Source: Vallitaleaceae bacterium
GTDB lineage: Bacteria; Bacillota; Clostridia; Lachnospirales; Vallitaleaceae
Reading direction: 5' to 3'
DNA length: 64,000 nucleotides
NCBI GenBank assembly: GCA_028277605.1
Contig: JANQFZ010000068.1
Span: 84,898 to 148,897 of the forward strand
In this document: positions 27,619 to 37,541 of the stretch, piece by piece
Layout: each line of letters begins with the position of its first letter
Numbering within the stretch: position 1 is the first letter of the stretch
The notes under the pieces: model-generated
What the model was told of the DNA's origin: nothing
Seen by the model: the letters and a program-made list of their open reading frames with translations, nothing else
Databases searched by the model: none
Translations under genes and position numbers: made by a program

Positions 27619-28698
27619 ATGCTTAGAGATAAAACAAAAACCCTATGTATTGGTGATAAAGTCATTGGTGGAGGTCATCCTGTATTGATTCAATCGATGA
27701 CCAACACAAAAACAAAAGATGTAAAGGCTACGGTTGGTCAGATTAAGAGGCTTGAAGCCGCTGGCTGTGATATCATTCGTGTTGCCGTACCTGATATGGA
27801 GTCGGCTAAGTGTATTGAGGATATTAAGAGTAGCATAAGTATACCACTGGTAGCAGATATTCATTTTGATTACCAACTAGCTATAGCTTCAATAGAGTAT
27901 GGTGCAGATAAAATTCGAATTAATCCTGGAAATATAGGTAATGAAGATAGGGTCTATCAGGTTGTTGAAGCTGCAAAGCGTTGTCATATTCCTATTAGAG
28001 TGGGGGTCAACAGCGGTTCATTAGAAAAAAAAATACTAAGAAAATATGGCAGGGTATGTGCAGAAGCTTTAGTTGAAAGTGCTTTAAATAAGCTTAAGCT
28101 CATAGAGTCTATGGATTATAGGCAGTTAGTTCTTTCTATAAAATCATCCGATGTGCTTATGAGTATAGAAGCACATGATCAAATTGCTAAACAAGTACCT
28201 TATCCTTTACATGTAGGGATCACGGAATCAGGTACCATTAAAATGGGCACCATTAAGTCCTCAGTTGGTTTAGGTATAATTCTGCATAAGGGAATAGGAG
28301 ATACGATTCGGGTATCTTTAACAGGAGATCCAGTAGAAGAAATAATAGCTGGCAAAAAAATTCTTCAAACCTTAGGATTGAGAGAACAAGAGGTGAATAT
28401 TATTTCATGTCCGACGTGTGGACGAACGGAAATAAATTTAGTCGAGCTGGCAAATGAGGTTGAAAAGCGGTGTGGACACCTTAAAGAGAATATTAAGATA
28501 GCAGTTATGGGATGTGAAGTTAATGGTCCAGGGGAAGCAAGAGATGCAGATATAGGAATTGCAGGCGGGAAAAAAACAGGTCTTATCTTTAAAAAAGGAA
28601 AGGTTGTTAAGAAGGTTCCAGAAGATCAATTACTTGATGCCTTTATGTCTGAGTTGGATCAACTACTGAATGAAATGAAAACAGATGAACAAACTTAA
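27619..28698 (+). CDS. ispG: 4-hydroxy-3-methylbut-2-enyl diphosphate synthase (IspG/GcpE)
   Basis: Iron-sulphur enzyme of the penultimate step of the non-mevalonate pathway. The 359-residue product has VLIQSMTNTKT near the N-terminus, the LVADIHFDYQLA barrel motif, and three cluster cysteines: ISCPTCGR (two) and AVMGCEVNGPGEA (one). Length is normal for the bacterial short form. It is functionally linked to dxr 1.1 kb upstream and to uppS. A strong GGAGG site precedes ATG 27619. Confidence 0.98.
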   Translation: MLRDKTKTLCIGDKVIGGGHPVLIQSMTNTKTKDVKATVGQIKRLEAAGCDIIRVAVPDMESAKCIEDIKSSISIPLVADIHFDYQLAIASIEYGADKIRINPGNIGNEDRVYQVVEAAKRCHIPIRVGVNSGSLEKKILRKYGRVCAEALVESALNKLKLIESMDYRQLVLSIKSSDVLMSIEAHDQIAKQVPYPLHVGITESGTIKMGTIKSSVGLGIILHKGIGDTIRVSLTGDPVEEIIAGKKILQTLGLREQEVNIISCPTCGRTEINLVELANEVEKRCGHLKENIKIAVMGCEVNGPGEARDADIGIAGGKKTGLIFKKGKVVKKVPEDQLLDAFMSELDQLLNEMKTDEQT

Positions 28699-28715
28699 GA
28701 GTTATGGGTGATAAA

Positions 28716-31700
28716 ATGGATAAAAAAGCATTTTTAGAAGTATTCCCTGATATTGATATGAAAGATGAATGCCTGTTTTATTTTAAAGAAGCTTTAGTTG
28801 AAGAGGTTCTTATAAATAAAGATAAGAAGCTCATTCAAATATACTTACAGCTTAATCAGATAACACATAAAAAGTTTATAATAGAGGTTGAAAAAATATT
28901 AAAAAATAAGCTGTGTCAGACTAGTGATTTGGAGATTGAACTGATAGATAGATACCACTTAGAGCCTAGTTATTCATTAAAAAAACTATGGATGCTTTAC
29001 AAGGACAGTATTATATATGAAATTAAATGTCTTAGTCCTATATGTTCGGGTATTCTTAGTGATTCGGAATTCATTATTCATGATAATAGCATATGTGTTA
29101 AGCTCAAAAATAAGATTAACACTCTAAAAGAAAGACAAATCAGCAGTATTATAGAAAAAACCGTAAAAGACAAATTTGATTGGACAATTAATGTTACATT
29201 AGAAACTTGTGAACAATCAAATGAAGCACATCAAGAGTTTGAATCTAAAAGAGATGAAAAGGAACAAGCCATTATATCACAAATTGTTTCAGCACAACCT
29301 GTTATAAAAGAGAAGGTATCACCTATCCCTAAAGAAAACAAAGCTTATAAATCCTCTAGTGTATCTAGAGCTTACAAAACTACTTCTGAAGAGGGCATGA
29401 TTTTAGGAAGAAAAATCAATGGAATGGTGACACCGATTCAAGATATACAAGGAGAGTATGATGAAATTATTACAGATGGTACAATACTATCTGTTCAGGT
29501 TAGAGAACTCAAATCAGGTAAATATCTAATGGTTATGGATATAACCAATTTTTTAGATTCAATTACTATAAAGTGTTTTTTAAGAAAAGAACAGTATGAA
29601 AATAATATTAATAATAAAATAAAAAAAGGTATGACTATAAGGGTAAAAGGTCAGCTTCAATTTGATACATACTCTAAAGAAACCAACATCATGTGTCGAA
29701 GCATTATGGCTATTGACCCTATTAAGAAAGAAAGAGTGGATACGCATCCAATAAAAAGAATTGAGTTAAATGCACATACGAGAATGAGTGACATGGATGG
29801 TATTGCCAGTGCTAAAGCGTTGATAGAACAAGCGGTTAAATGGGGACATGAAGCTATAGCTATTACCGATTACGGTGTGGTACAAGCTTATCCTGATGCT
29901 TTTCATGCGGCACATGGCAAAGATATTAAGGTTATTTACGGTTTAGAAGCTTATCTAGTGGATGACTTAAAATCGGTTGTCAAGTATTCTAAAAACCAAA
30001 GTCTTAATGGTCACTATATTATTTTTGATATTGAAACAACTGGATTTTATCCTGGTAGAGATAAAATAACAGAAATTGGTGCCGTTCGAGTTAAGGACGG
30101 TAAAATTATAGACTCATATAGTAGCTTAATCAATCCACAAGTTCCTATACCACCCAAAGTTGTTAAGTTAACAGGTATTACAGATGAAATGGTTAAGAAT
30201 GAAAGACTTGTTGATGAGGTTTTACCTGAGTTTATTGATTTTATTGAAGACGCTGTTTTGGTTGCGCATAATGCTGATTTTGATATAAGTTTTATTAAAT
30301 ACTATGCCAGTCAATTAGGTATGTCCGTAGATAATACCATTTTAGATACATTAGAATTGGCGAGGGCTTTGCTTAAGAATTTAAAAAATCATAAGTTAAA
30401 CACCATTGCTAAGGAATTAAATGTTTCTCTTGAAAATCACCATAGAGCTGTGGATGATGCAAAAGCGACAGCTGATATTTTTATTGAATTTAAGCATCGT
30501 CTTGGCAATAATAATGTCTATACACTAGATGAGTTAGAACAGTTTTGTCATGATACTGGTAAGAATGTAAAAAAACTAAAGTATTATCATGCTACAATTT
30601 TGACGAAGAATCTTACAGGTTTAAGAAATCTATATGAATTAGTATCAAAATCCCATATTGATTATTTCTTTAAAAAACCTAGAATACCTAAAAGTGTTTA
30701 CTTAAAGTATAAGGATGGGTTATTGATTGGTTCGGCGTGTGAAGCAGGAGAGCTATATAGAGCAATATTAGGGGATAAACCAAAAGAAGAAATTAACGCT
30801 ATTGTTGATTTTTATGATTACTTAGAGATTCAGCCTGTTGGCAATAGCGAATACCTCTTAAGAGAAGGAGCTGTTGAGAACAGAGCAGCCTTAGAAAGTA
30901 TTAATAGGCAAATCGTTGCACTGGGTGATGAGCATAATAAAAATGTGGTTGCTACTAGTGATGTGCATTTTTTAAACCCTGAGGATGAAGTTTATAGAAG
31001 GATTATTAAAGCTGGACAAGGCTTTAAGGATGCTGATTTTCAAGCTCCATTGTATTTTAGAACAACAGATGAAATGCTTCAAGAGTTCCAGTACTTAGGT
31101 CAAGAGGTAGCAGAGGCAGTTGTTATACATAATACAAAAAAAATTGCCAACAGCATCGAGTGTATCGATCCAGTACCGCCAGATAAATATCCACCGGTTA
31201 TTGAAGGTTCTGATGCCCAGTTAAGAGAGATATGCTATAACAAAGCTATGTCTATTTATGGCGATCCACTTCCTCAGCTTGTAAAAAAACGCTTAGATAG
31301 AGAGCTCAACTCAATTATATCCAACGGATTTGCTGTGATGTATATTATAGCTCAAAAACTTGTATGGAAATCCAATGAACACGGTTATCTTGTTGGTTCA
31401 AGAGGTTCAGTTGGGTCTTCTTTTGCTGCAACTATGTCAGGTATCACAGAGGTTAACCCATTGCCACCTCACTATATATGTCCCCATTGTGATTATGTAG
31501 ACTTTGATTCAGATGCAGTCAAGAGTAATTCTGGTAACTCTGGCTGTGATATGCCAGATAGAGTATGCCCTAAATGCGGACATGCATTAGTTAAAGAAGG
31601 TCATGATATTCCATTTGAAACATTTCTTGGTTTTAAGGGAAACAAAGAACCAGATATTGACCTGAACTTTTCAGGGGATTACCAAAGTAAAGCTCATGAG

Positions 31701-33074
31701 TACACAGAGGTATTGTTTGGTGAAGGGCATGTCTTTAGAGCTGGAACCATAGGTACTTTGGCAGATAAAACGGCCTATGGTTTTGTGAAAAAATACTTTG
31801 ATGAGAAGAATGTCACAAAGAGAAATGCAGAAATTAATCGATTGGTTGCTGGTTGTACTGGAATAAGAAGAACAACAGGGCAGCATCCAGGTGGTATCAT
31901 TGTTGTTCCTAGTGATCAAGAAATCTATAAGTTTACGCCAGTACAAAGACCTGCAAATGACATGAAAACTAAGATAATCACCACGCATTTTGATTATCAC
32001 TCCATCGATCATAATTTACTAAAGCTTGATATACTGGGTCATGATGATCCAACCATGATAAAAATGCTGGAGGACTTAACAGGGAAAGATGCCAAGACTA
32101 TTCCTCTAGACGAACATAAGGTTATGTCCTTGTTCAAATCTACAGAGGCACTCGGTATTAAGCCTGAGGATATAGGGGGATGCCCTATCGGTTCATTAGG
32201 TATACCAGAATTCGGTACAGATTTTGTTATTCAGATGCTGCTGGATACCAAACCTAAAACATTTTCTGATTTAGTAAGAATATCGGGACTCTCCCATGGA
32301 ACGGATGTATGGCTAAACAATGCACAGGAATTAATTAAAAATCGTAAAGCAGATATATCAAGAGTTATATCTACGAGAGATGATATCATGACCTATTTGA
32401 TACATCAGGGATTGGATAAAGAGCTTTCTTTTACCATTATGGAAAGTGTTCGTAAAGGTAAAGGTTTAAAAGAAGAATGGGAGAAAGCCATGTTGGAGAA
32501 AGAGGTGCCCGATTGGTATATTTGGTCCTGTAAACAGATTAAGTATATGTTCCCAAAAGCGCATGCTGTTGCCTATGTTATGATGGCTTATCGTATTGCT
32601 TACTTTAAAGTGTATTATCCTGCTGCTTACTATACAGCCTTTTTTAGCATTAGAGCTTCTGATTTTGACTATGAGATCATGTGTCATGGAAAAGGAAAGC
32701 TGGATCAAACCATTCACGACTACAAATCCAGATTGAATGAATTAACCAAAAAAGAAAAAGATACACTAAAGGATATGAAAATTGTCCAAGAGATGTATGC
32801 AAGAGGTATAGGATTTATGCCTATCGATTTATATAAGGTACATGCAAGTCAATTTCAAATGATAGATAATAAAATTATGCCATCACTCAGTGCTATACAG
32901 GGATTAGGAGAAAAAGCAGCTGAAAATATTGTAGTAGCAAGAGAGGCAGGTCCATTTTTATCAATAGATGATCTAAGACAGAGAACTAAAATTAGTAAAA
33001 CCGTCATAGAAGTCATGAAAACGCAGCATATTATTGATGACTTACCTGAATCCAATCAGTTGAGTTTATTTTAA
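28716..33074 (+). CDS. polC: DNA polymerase III alpha subunit, PolC type
   Basis: Replicative polymerase of low-GC Gram-positives with built-in proofreading. About 1452 residues. Order: N-terminal domains (1-230), OB fold (about 230-345), PHP domain (starting ELNAHTRMSDMDG, about 350), the DEDD exonuclease inserted in it (IIFDIETTGFYPG, about 435-600, with HNADFD and HHRAVDDAKATA), then the polymerase palm/fingers (GSRGSVGSS, EPDIDLNFSG), zinc ligands (CPHCDYVDFD, CPKCGH) and helix-hairpin-helix near the end. ATG 28716 after GGTGA is preferred to 28704. No intein. Confidence 0.98.
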   Translation: MDKKAFLEVFPDIDMKDECLFYFKEALVEEVLINKDKKLIQIYLQLNQITHKKFIIEVEKILKNKLCQTSDLEIELIDRYHLEPSYSLKKLWMLYKDSIIYEIKCLSPICSGILSDSEFIIHDNSICVKLKNKINTLKERQISSIIEKTVKDKFDWTINVTLETCEQSNEAHQEFESKRDEKEQAIISQIVSAQPVIKEKVSPIPKENKAYKSSSVSRAYKTTSEEGMILGRKINGMVTPIQDIQGEYDEIITDGTILSVQVRELKSGKYLMVMDITNFLDSITIKCFLRKEQYENNINNKIKKGMTIRVKGQLQFDTYSKETNIMCRSIMAIDPIKKERVDTHPIKRIELNAHTRMSDMDGIASAKALIEQAVKWGHEAIAITDYGVVQAYPDAFHAAHGKDIKVIYGLEAYLVDDLKSVVKYSKNQSLNGHYIIFDIETTGFYPGRDKITEIGAVRVKDGKIIDSYSSLINPQVPIPPKVVKLTGITDEMVKNERLVDEVLPEFIDFIEDAVLVAHNADFDISFIKYYASQLGMSVDNTILDTLELARALLKNLKNHKLNTIAKELNVSLENHHRAVDDAKATADIFIEFKHRLGNNNVYTLDELEQFCHDTGKNVKKLKYYHATILTKNLTGLRNLYELVSKSHIDYFFKKPRIPKSVYLKYKDGLLIGSACEAGELYRAILGDKPKEEINAIVDFYDYLEIQPVGNSEYLLREGAVENRAALESINRQIVALGDEHNKNVVATSDVHFLNPEDEVYRRIIKAGQGFKDADFQAPLYFRTTDEMLQEFQYLGQEVAEAVVIHNTKKIANSIECIDPVPPDKYPPVIEGSDAQLREICYNKAMSIYGDPLPQLVKKRLDRELNSIISNGFAVMYIIAQKLVWKSNEHGYLVGSRGSVGSSFAATMSGITEVNPLPPHYICPHCDYVDFDSDAVKSNSGNSGCDMPDRVCPKCGHALVKEGHDIPFETFLGFKGNKEPDIDLNFSGDYQSKAHEYTEVLFGEGHVFRAGTIGTLADKTAYGFVKKYFDEKNVTKRNAEINRLVAGCTGIRRTTGQHPGGIIVVPSDQEIYKFTPVQRPANDMKTKIITTHFDYHSIDHNLLKLDILGHDDPTMIKMLEDLTGKDAKTIPLDEHKVMSLFKSTEALGIKPEDIGGCPIGSLGIPEFGTDFVIQMLLDTKPKTFSDLVRISGLSHGTDVWLNNAQELIKNRKADISRVISTRDDIMTYLIHQGLDKELSFTIMESVRKGKGLKEEWEKAMLEKEVPDWYIWSCKQIKYMFPKAHAVAYVMMAYRIAYFKVYYPAAYYTAFFSIRASDFDYEIMCHGKGKLDQTIHDYKSRLNELTKKEKDTLKDMKIVQEMYARGIGFMPIDLYKVHASQFQMIDNKIMPSLSAIQGLGEKAAENIVVAREAGPFLSIDDLRQRTKISKTVIEVMKTQHIIDDLPESNQLSLF

Positions 33075-33134
33075 GACTATCTCTATTAATACTTTGATTC
33101 ACTACACATATGATAATAGAAAGGATGAGAAACT

Positions 33135-34232
33135 ATGCAATACAAAACATTTGGGAATACTGGAAAAAAATTATCAGCCATTGGTTTTGGAGGTATGAGA
33201 TTTAAAAAAGAAGACTATGCTCACTCATTTGTCAAGGCAGCCGAGGTTGTTCGACATGCGAGTCAATTAGGCATCAATTACTTTGATACAGCTCCCTTCT
33301 ATTGTGATGATAAGAGTGAAGAAATCATGGGGGAAGCCTTTAAAGCCATGCCAAATCCTTTTTATGTTTCTACCAAAAGTACTATTAATGTTGAACCTAC
33401 AGCAGATGATTTGAGAAAACGTGTAGAGCTATCTCTTAAGCGGTTAGGCTTAGAAAAAATAGATTTCTTACAAATGTGGTGTATTTTAGATTTAGATCAA
33501 TACAAGAAAGTCATTGCCAAAGGAGGTCCTTATGAGGGCGCCTTAAAACTAAAAGAAGAGGGGCTTATCGATCATATTTGTTTTTCAACCCATGCTACTG
33601 GTGAGGAAATTGAAGTCATGGTTAAGGATGGTCGATTCGAAGGTGTAACCTTAGGTTACAATGCCATCAATTTTGCTTACCGTCAAAAAGGAATAAAAGC
33701 TGCTTATGAACAGGGGCTAGGAGTGGTTACTATGAATCCATTAGGTGGAGGTATTATTCCTCAAAACCCAGATCATTTTTCATTTATTAAGCAAAACCAA
33801 GAAGAGACATTAGCTCAGGCGGCTTTGAAATTTAACGCTTCTCATAAGGAAATTACGGTTGTATTGTCTGGAATGAGTTCTATACAGGAAGTAGAAGAAA
33901 ATATTCTTGCTGGTAATAGCATCGAAGCTCTCAATGAAGAGAGGACTAAAGGAATAGCAAGTCATCTATCTGAAGGTCTTGATACACTATGTACAGGCTG
34001 CGGTTACTGTTTAGGATGTCCTGTCGGCATTAACATTCCTAAATTTATGGATGCTTATAATCTGTATATACTAACCAAGAAGGATGAAGTTGTCAAAGAT
34101 CGTTTAGGAATGCATTGGGGGCTTAGTACTGAAGAAGCAACTAAATGTATTGCTTGTGGGAAATGTCTTGAAAAATGTACTCAGCATTTGCCTATTATTA
34201 AGAGACTCCAATATATTGGTTCTCTGAAATAA
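33135..34232 (+). CDS. Aldo/keto reductase with C-terminal ferredoxin-type domain
   Basis: Predicted oxidoreductase of the aldo/keto reductase superfamily fused to an iron-sulphur domain. The 365-residue product has an AKR barrel (about 1-275) with the active-site pattern NYFDTAPFYCDD, then two cysteine clusters: CTGCGYCLGCPVG (about 288-300) and CIACGKCLEKC (about 336-346), enough for two [4Fe-4S] centres. Such fusions are common in anaerobes; substrate is unknown. It starts 60 bp after polC behind GAAAGGATGAG. Confidence 0.9.
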   Translation: MQYKTFGNTGKKLSAIGFGGMRFKKEDYAHSFVKAAEVVRHASQLGINYFDTAPFYCDDKSEEIMGEAFKAMPNPFYVSTKSTINVEPTADDLRKRVELSLKRLGLEKIDFLQMWCILDLDQYKKVIAKGGPYEGALKLKEEGLIDHICFSTHATGEEIEVMVKDGRFEGVTLGYNAINFAYRQKGIKAAYEQGLGVVTMNPLGGGIIPQNPDHFSFIKQNQEETLAQAALKFNASHKEITVVLSGMSSIQEVEENILAGNSIEALNEERTKGIASHLSEGLDTLCTGCGYCLGCPVGINIPKFMDAYNLYILTKKDEVVKDRLGMHWGLSTEEATKCIACGKCLEKCTQHLPIIKRLQYIGSLK

Positions 34233-34295
34233 TTTATGATACCACACGATTTATAGTAAGATTAAGTATTAGAATCATAATAGGGGGGAATGTAT

Positions 34296-34781
34296 ATGCA
34301 TCAGGTTCTTATCTATACAGATGGAGCTTGTCGCGGCAATCCTAATGGTCCGGGAGGCTACGGGGTTGTTCTTTTCTATACAGATGCATCAGGGAAAAAG
34401 CATACCAAAGAACTATCTGGCGGCTATAAAAGTACAACGAATAATAGGATGGAATTGATGGCTGTTCTGAAAGGATTAGAGGCCTTAACTAAGCCGTGTA
34501 AAATTAAGCTATACTCAGATTCTCAGTATATTGTTAAAGCTTTTAATGAAGGATGGCTTGAGAATTGGATTAAGCATAATTGGAAAAGAGGCCGTAAAAA
34601 AACAGAGCCTGTTAAAAATGTTGACTTGTGGAAAAAAATACTAAAAGCAAAGGAAATTCATGAGCTTGAGCTGATTTGGGTTAAAGGACATGCAGGACAT
34701 GTGTACAATGAAAGATGTGATATTTTAGCTACAGATGCAGCTGATGGTACAGATTTATTAGACGATAGTGTGGACGAATGA
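34296..34781 (+). CDS. rnhA: Ribonuclease HI
   Basis: Cuts RNA in RNA-DNA hybrids such as primers and R-loops. ATG 34296 is 7 bases after GGGGGG and is preferred to ATG 34290, which is too close. The 161-residue product shows the catalytic carboxylates: D in IYTDGACRGNPNGPGGYG (residue 9), E in NNRMELMAVLKGL, D in LYSDSQY and D in the C-terminal ERCDILATDAA, plus the HAGHVYNE loop. Normal length for type HI. Confidence 0.97.
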   Translation: MHQVLIYTDGACRGNPNGPGGYGVVLFYTDASGKKHTKELSGGYKSTTNNRMELMAVLKGLEALTKPCKIKLYSDSQYIVKAFNEGWLENWIKHNWKRGRKKTEPVKNVDLWKKILKAKEIHELELIWVKGHAGHVYNERCDILATDAADGTDLLDDSVDE

Positions 34782-34810
34782 TTTTTCTTTATAGTTTTTG
34801 ATAAACAGTC

Positions 34811-34912
34811 AAGGGTTGATAGTGTTAGCTTCATGCCCACTAAACATCACCTCGTTTAGTATGGGTTACGCTCTACTTCTGTTTCATTGCGTAGCTAATA
34901 CTATTAACCCTT
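34811..34912 (+). repeat. Palindromic repeat family, full copy after rnhA
   Basis: Outer arms 34811-34830 and 34893-34912 are complementary over 20 bases through two G-U pairs. Inner hairpin CCCACTAAAC (34836-34845) pairs with GTTTAGTATGGG (34854-34865) around a 2-base bulge, followed by the variant core CGCTCTACTTCTGTTTCATTGCG. It occupies part of the 319 bp gap between rnhA and the M23 gene; the remainder (about 34915-35100) is AT-rich with no ORF or clear promoter. Confidence 0.8.
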
Positions 34913-35100
34913 GCTATAAGTTGGAGCATAATGCTACTTCAAGATTTTGTTGATTAACGTTATCTATGTCGCCATCTATGTATTGAGATAAAAGTTAGAG
35001 TTGTAATAATGAATAATAAAATTTTTTCATATAATATAAAAGCTTATGTTAAGTGTTTATGAAGCTTTATATCGGTTGATTGTAGTAAAGGAGAAAAACT

Positions 35101-35919
35101 ATGAAAAAAGTTATTATTCAGCAGCTAATTTTTTTATTGATACTTAGTTTTACTATCTGCTTATTATTAGAGACATTGCTGTTTTCTAAGCAAAATTCTA
35201 TCGATAGTCCTCAATACTTAGATATAGATAAAATTGCAGCTTTTAACATTACGGATTCATCATTACATCATATTAAACAGTATTGTGCAGAAAACCAATT
35301 GGATTTCATTGAGTTTTTCAGTGCTTATATGACCTTTAATGACTACGAGGTAGATAGCCTTACCTATGATTATAATAGGAACTATTATCAAAATGTTACT
35401 TATCCTAAGTCACTAAAAAAAATATATGAGGCTATACTACTGGATTTAAGGGTTTTTCCAATTCCTGAGCTAGAATCAGAAGACCTCTTTTGGTATCTAA
35501 ATACTTGGGAAGCTGAACGAACCTATGGCGGTGATAGAAAGCATTATGGAACGGATATTATGGACACGCATAATACAAGGGGAATGATACCCATTGTGAG
35601 TATGACAGATGGTAAGGTTGAGAAGGTTGGGTGGCTAGAGCTTGGTGGCTGGCGAATAGGTATAAGAACAAAACGAGGCGCTTATTTTTACTATGCCCAT
35701 TTAGAACGCTTTGAAGAGAGCATACATAAGGGAGCTAAGGTTAAAGCAGGTCAAATTATTGGGTATATGGGGAACAGCGGCTATGGTGAAGAAGGAACAA
35801 CAGGGAAATTTCCAGTTCATCTACATCTAGGTATATCCTTACAAATCGATAAGAAAGAGACATGGATTAACCCTTATTGGATTTTAAAATATATACAGAA
35901 TGAACAAGTAAAACTCTAG
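35101..35919 (+). CDS. M23-family (LytM-like) metallopeptidase
   Basis: Probable cell-wall endopeptidase anchored by an N-terminal membrane segment (about 7-28). Of 272 residues, the C-terminal half is a Peptidase_M23 domain with the zinc ligands HYGTDIMD (about 149-156) and HLHLG (about 240-244), plus the intermediate YYAHLERF. No LysM or SH3 wall-binding domain is visible. Start ATG 35101 follows AAGGAG. Similar proteins act in sporulation or elongation, but no specific role can be assigned. Confidence 0.9.
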   Translation: MKKVIIQQLIFLLILSFTICLLLETLLFSKQNSIDSPQYLDIDKIAAFNITDSSLHHIKQYCAENQLDFIEFFSAYMTFNDYEVDSLTYDYNRNYYQNVTYPKSLKKIYEAILLDLRVFPIPELESEDLFWYLNTWEAERTYGGDRKHYGTDIMDTHNTRGMIPIVSMTDGKVEKVGWLELGGWRIGIRTKRGAYFYYAHLERFEESIHKGAKVKAGQIIGYMGNSGYGEEGTTGKFPVHLHLGISLQIDKKETWINPYWILKYIQNEQVKL

Positions 35920-35950
35920 TTTAATCCATTAAGTCAACCGTAACAAATTA

Positions 35951-35959
35951 TGGTATAAT
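35951..35959 (+). promoter_or_regulatory. Extended -10 promoter upstream of alarmone synthetase
   Basis: TGGTATAAT (35951-35959) is a perfect -10 with the extended TGn element; no good -35 is present. It lies 35 bp before the start of the synthetase gene. Confidence 0.5.
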
Positions 35960-35993
35960 AGAGTTGAAATACAGCAGTATATGAGGTGATACA

Positions 35994-36797
35994 ATGGAAA
36001 TACAACAATGGAGAGAGATCCTAATTCCATATCAGCAGGCGGTACAGGAATTAAAGGTTAAGTTTGAGAGTATTGCGAATGAAAACCGTAAGCTTAGCCA
36101 GTATTCGCCAATAGAATATGTGACTGGAAGGGTTAAAAAAATATCAAGTATATTGGAAAAAGCTCAGAAAAAAGCCATATCTTTATCTAGCATTGAAAAT
36201 GAAATTGAAGATATTGCAGGCATTAGAATCATATGCCAATTTGTTGAAGATATTGACAAAGTGGTAGAGTTCATTAAATCTAGAAAAGATATGCAGGTTA
36301 AAAGTGAGAAGAATTATGTTTCCAACACAAAACCAAGCGGCTATAGAAGCTATCATATTATTGTTTATTATGATGTGCATACTGCTTTAGGAGCAAAAAA
36401 ACTCCAAGCAGAAATACAAATTAGGACATTAGCTATGAATTTCTGGGCAACCATTGAACATTCCTTGAAATATAAGTATGAAAAAAATATCCCAGAGAAA
36501 ATTGTTGAACGCTTAAGTAATGCTGCACATGCAGCTTATGTACTGGATAGGGAAATGTCACGTATTCGAATTGAAATATTGGAGGCTCAGAAGTCTTTTC
36601 AATATAAATCGAATATTATTGCAGATATATTAAATACCTTACAGAATCTTAATCATGTAGGAAATAAAAATGAAATTGTTAGTATCCAAAGCGAGTTTAA
36701 TAGAATTCTAGAAAAAGGAACAGTTGAACAGCTGGCTTCATTAAGTAAAAGATTAGATGTCATTGCTCAAGGGTATAAGGTTCAAAGCCTAACATAG
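35994..36797 (+). CDS. Small alarmone synthetase (RelQ/SasB-type GTP pyrophosphokinase)
   Basis: Makes (p)ppGpp from ATP and GTP/GDP. The 267-residue protein has a RelA/SpoT nucleotidyltransferase domain (about 35-185): EDIAGIRIICQFVEDID, KPSGYRSYHIIVYY and AEIQIRTLAMNFWATIEHSLKYK (catalytic E in EIQIRT). It has no HD hydrolase, TGS or ACT domain. It is longer at the C-terminus than the roughly 210-residue Bacillus SasB/SasA. It has its own extended -10 promoter. Confidence 0.93.
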   Translation: MEIQQWREILIPYQQAVQELKVKFESIANENRKLSQYSPIEYVTGRVKKISSILEKAQKKAISLSSIENEIEDIAGIRIICQFVEDIDKVVEFIKSRKDMQVKSEKNYVSNTKPSGYRSYHIIVYYDVHTALGAKKLQAEIQIRTLAMNFWATIEHSLKYKYEKNIPEKIVERLSNAAHAAYVLDREMSRIRIEILEAQKSFQYKSNIIADILNTLQNLNHVGNKNEIVSIQSEFNRILEKGTVEQLASLSKRLDVIAQGYKVQSLT

Positions 36798-36836
36798 AAA
36801 TTTTTGAATTTATTTTATTAAATGATGGTGATAAAA

Positions 36837-37541
36837 ATGGCAATCTATGCTATTGGAGATTTACACTTAAGCTTTAGTTCTAATAAACCCATGAATAAAT
36901 TTGGCGAACATTGGGACATGCATTATGAAAAAATAAAAGATGATTGGTTATCTTGTGTTAGTGATTCAGATACAGTTTTAATTTCTGGTGATATATCTTG
37001 GGCGATGAAGCTTGAGGAAGCTAAAGAAGATATGATGTTTATTAGCCAATTGCCAGGTCGAAAAATATTAATCAAAGGAAATCATGATTATTGGTGGCAG
37101 TCTTACAATAAAGTAGCTGCTGTTTATCATGAACTCAGCTTTATTCAAAATAACAGTTATCAAGTAGGTTCTATAGCTATCTGTGGGACAAGAGGCTGGT
37201 TATGCCCAAATGAAAGAAACTTTACAAAGAATGATAAGAAAATTTATAATCGCGAATGCAATCGATTAGAACTATCCTTATCAACAGTAAACAAGGCGTG
37301 TGAAGATATTTATGTTATGCTTCATTACCCTCCAACTAACGATAGATTTGAATCCTCTGGCTTTACTGAAGTACTCAAAAAATACAGTGTATCCAAGGTT
37401 TTGTATGGACATCTTCATGGACACAATGCTTTTAAAGCAGGAATAAAGGGACTGGTTGATGGCATTGAGTATCATTTAGTCTCCGCTGATTATCTAAATT
37501 TTAAGCTTAAGAAGATTACGGATTGTGAGGAGCAGCTATGA
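36837..37541 (+). CDS. Calcineurin-like metallophosphoesterase
   Basis: Predicted two-metal phosphoesterase. All five motifs are visible in the 234 residues: GDLHLSFS, GDISWAM, GNHDYWW, the HYPPTND histidine and GHLHGH. ATG 36837 follows GGTGA and yields the conserved AIYAIGDLHLS beginning; upstream ATGs at 36822 and 36825 are disfavoured. Substrate is unknown. The stop overlaps the start of the methyltransferase gene by 4 bases. Confidence 0.9.
   Translation: MAIYAIGDLHLSFSSNKPMNKFGEHWDMHYEKIKDDWLSCVSDSDTVLISGDISWAMKLEEAKEDMMFISQLPGRKILIKGNHDYWWQSYNKVAAVYHELSFIQNNSYQVGSIAICGTRGWLCPNERNFTKNDKKIYNRECNRLELSLSTVNKACEDIYVMLHYPPTNDRFESSGFTEVLKKYSVSKVLYGHLHGHNAFKAGIKGLVDGIEYHLVSADYLNFKLKKITDCEEQL

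Noticed and set aside
28716..33074. Intein or inserted domain in polC
   Set aside because: Length and domain order are normal for PolC; the exonuclease within the PHP domain is the usual arrangement.
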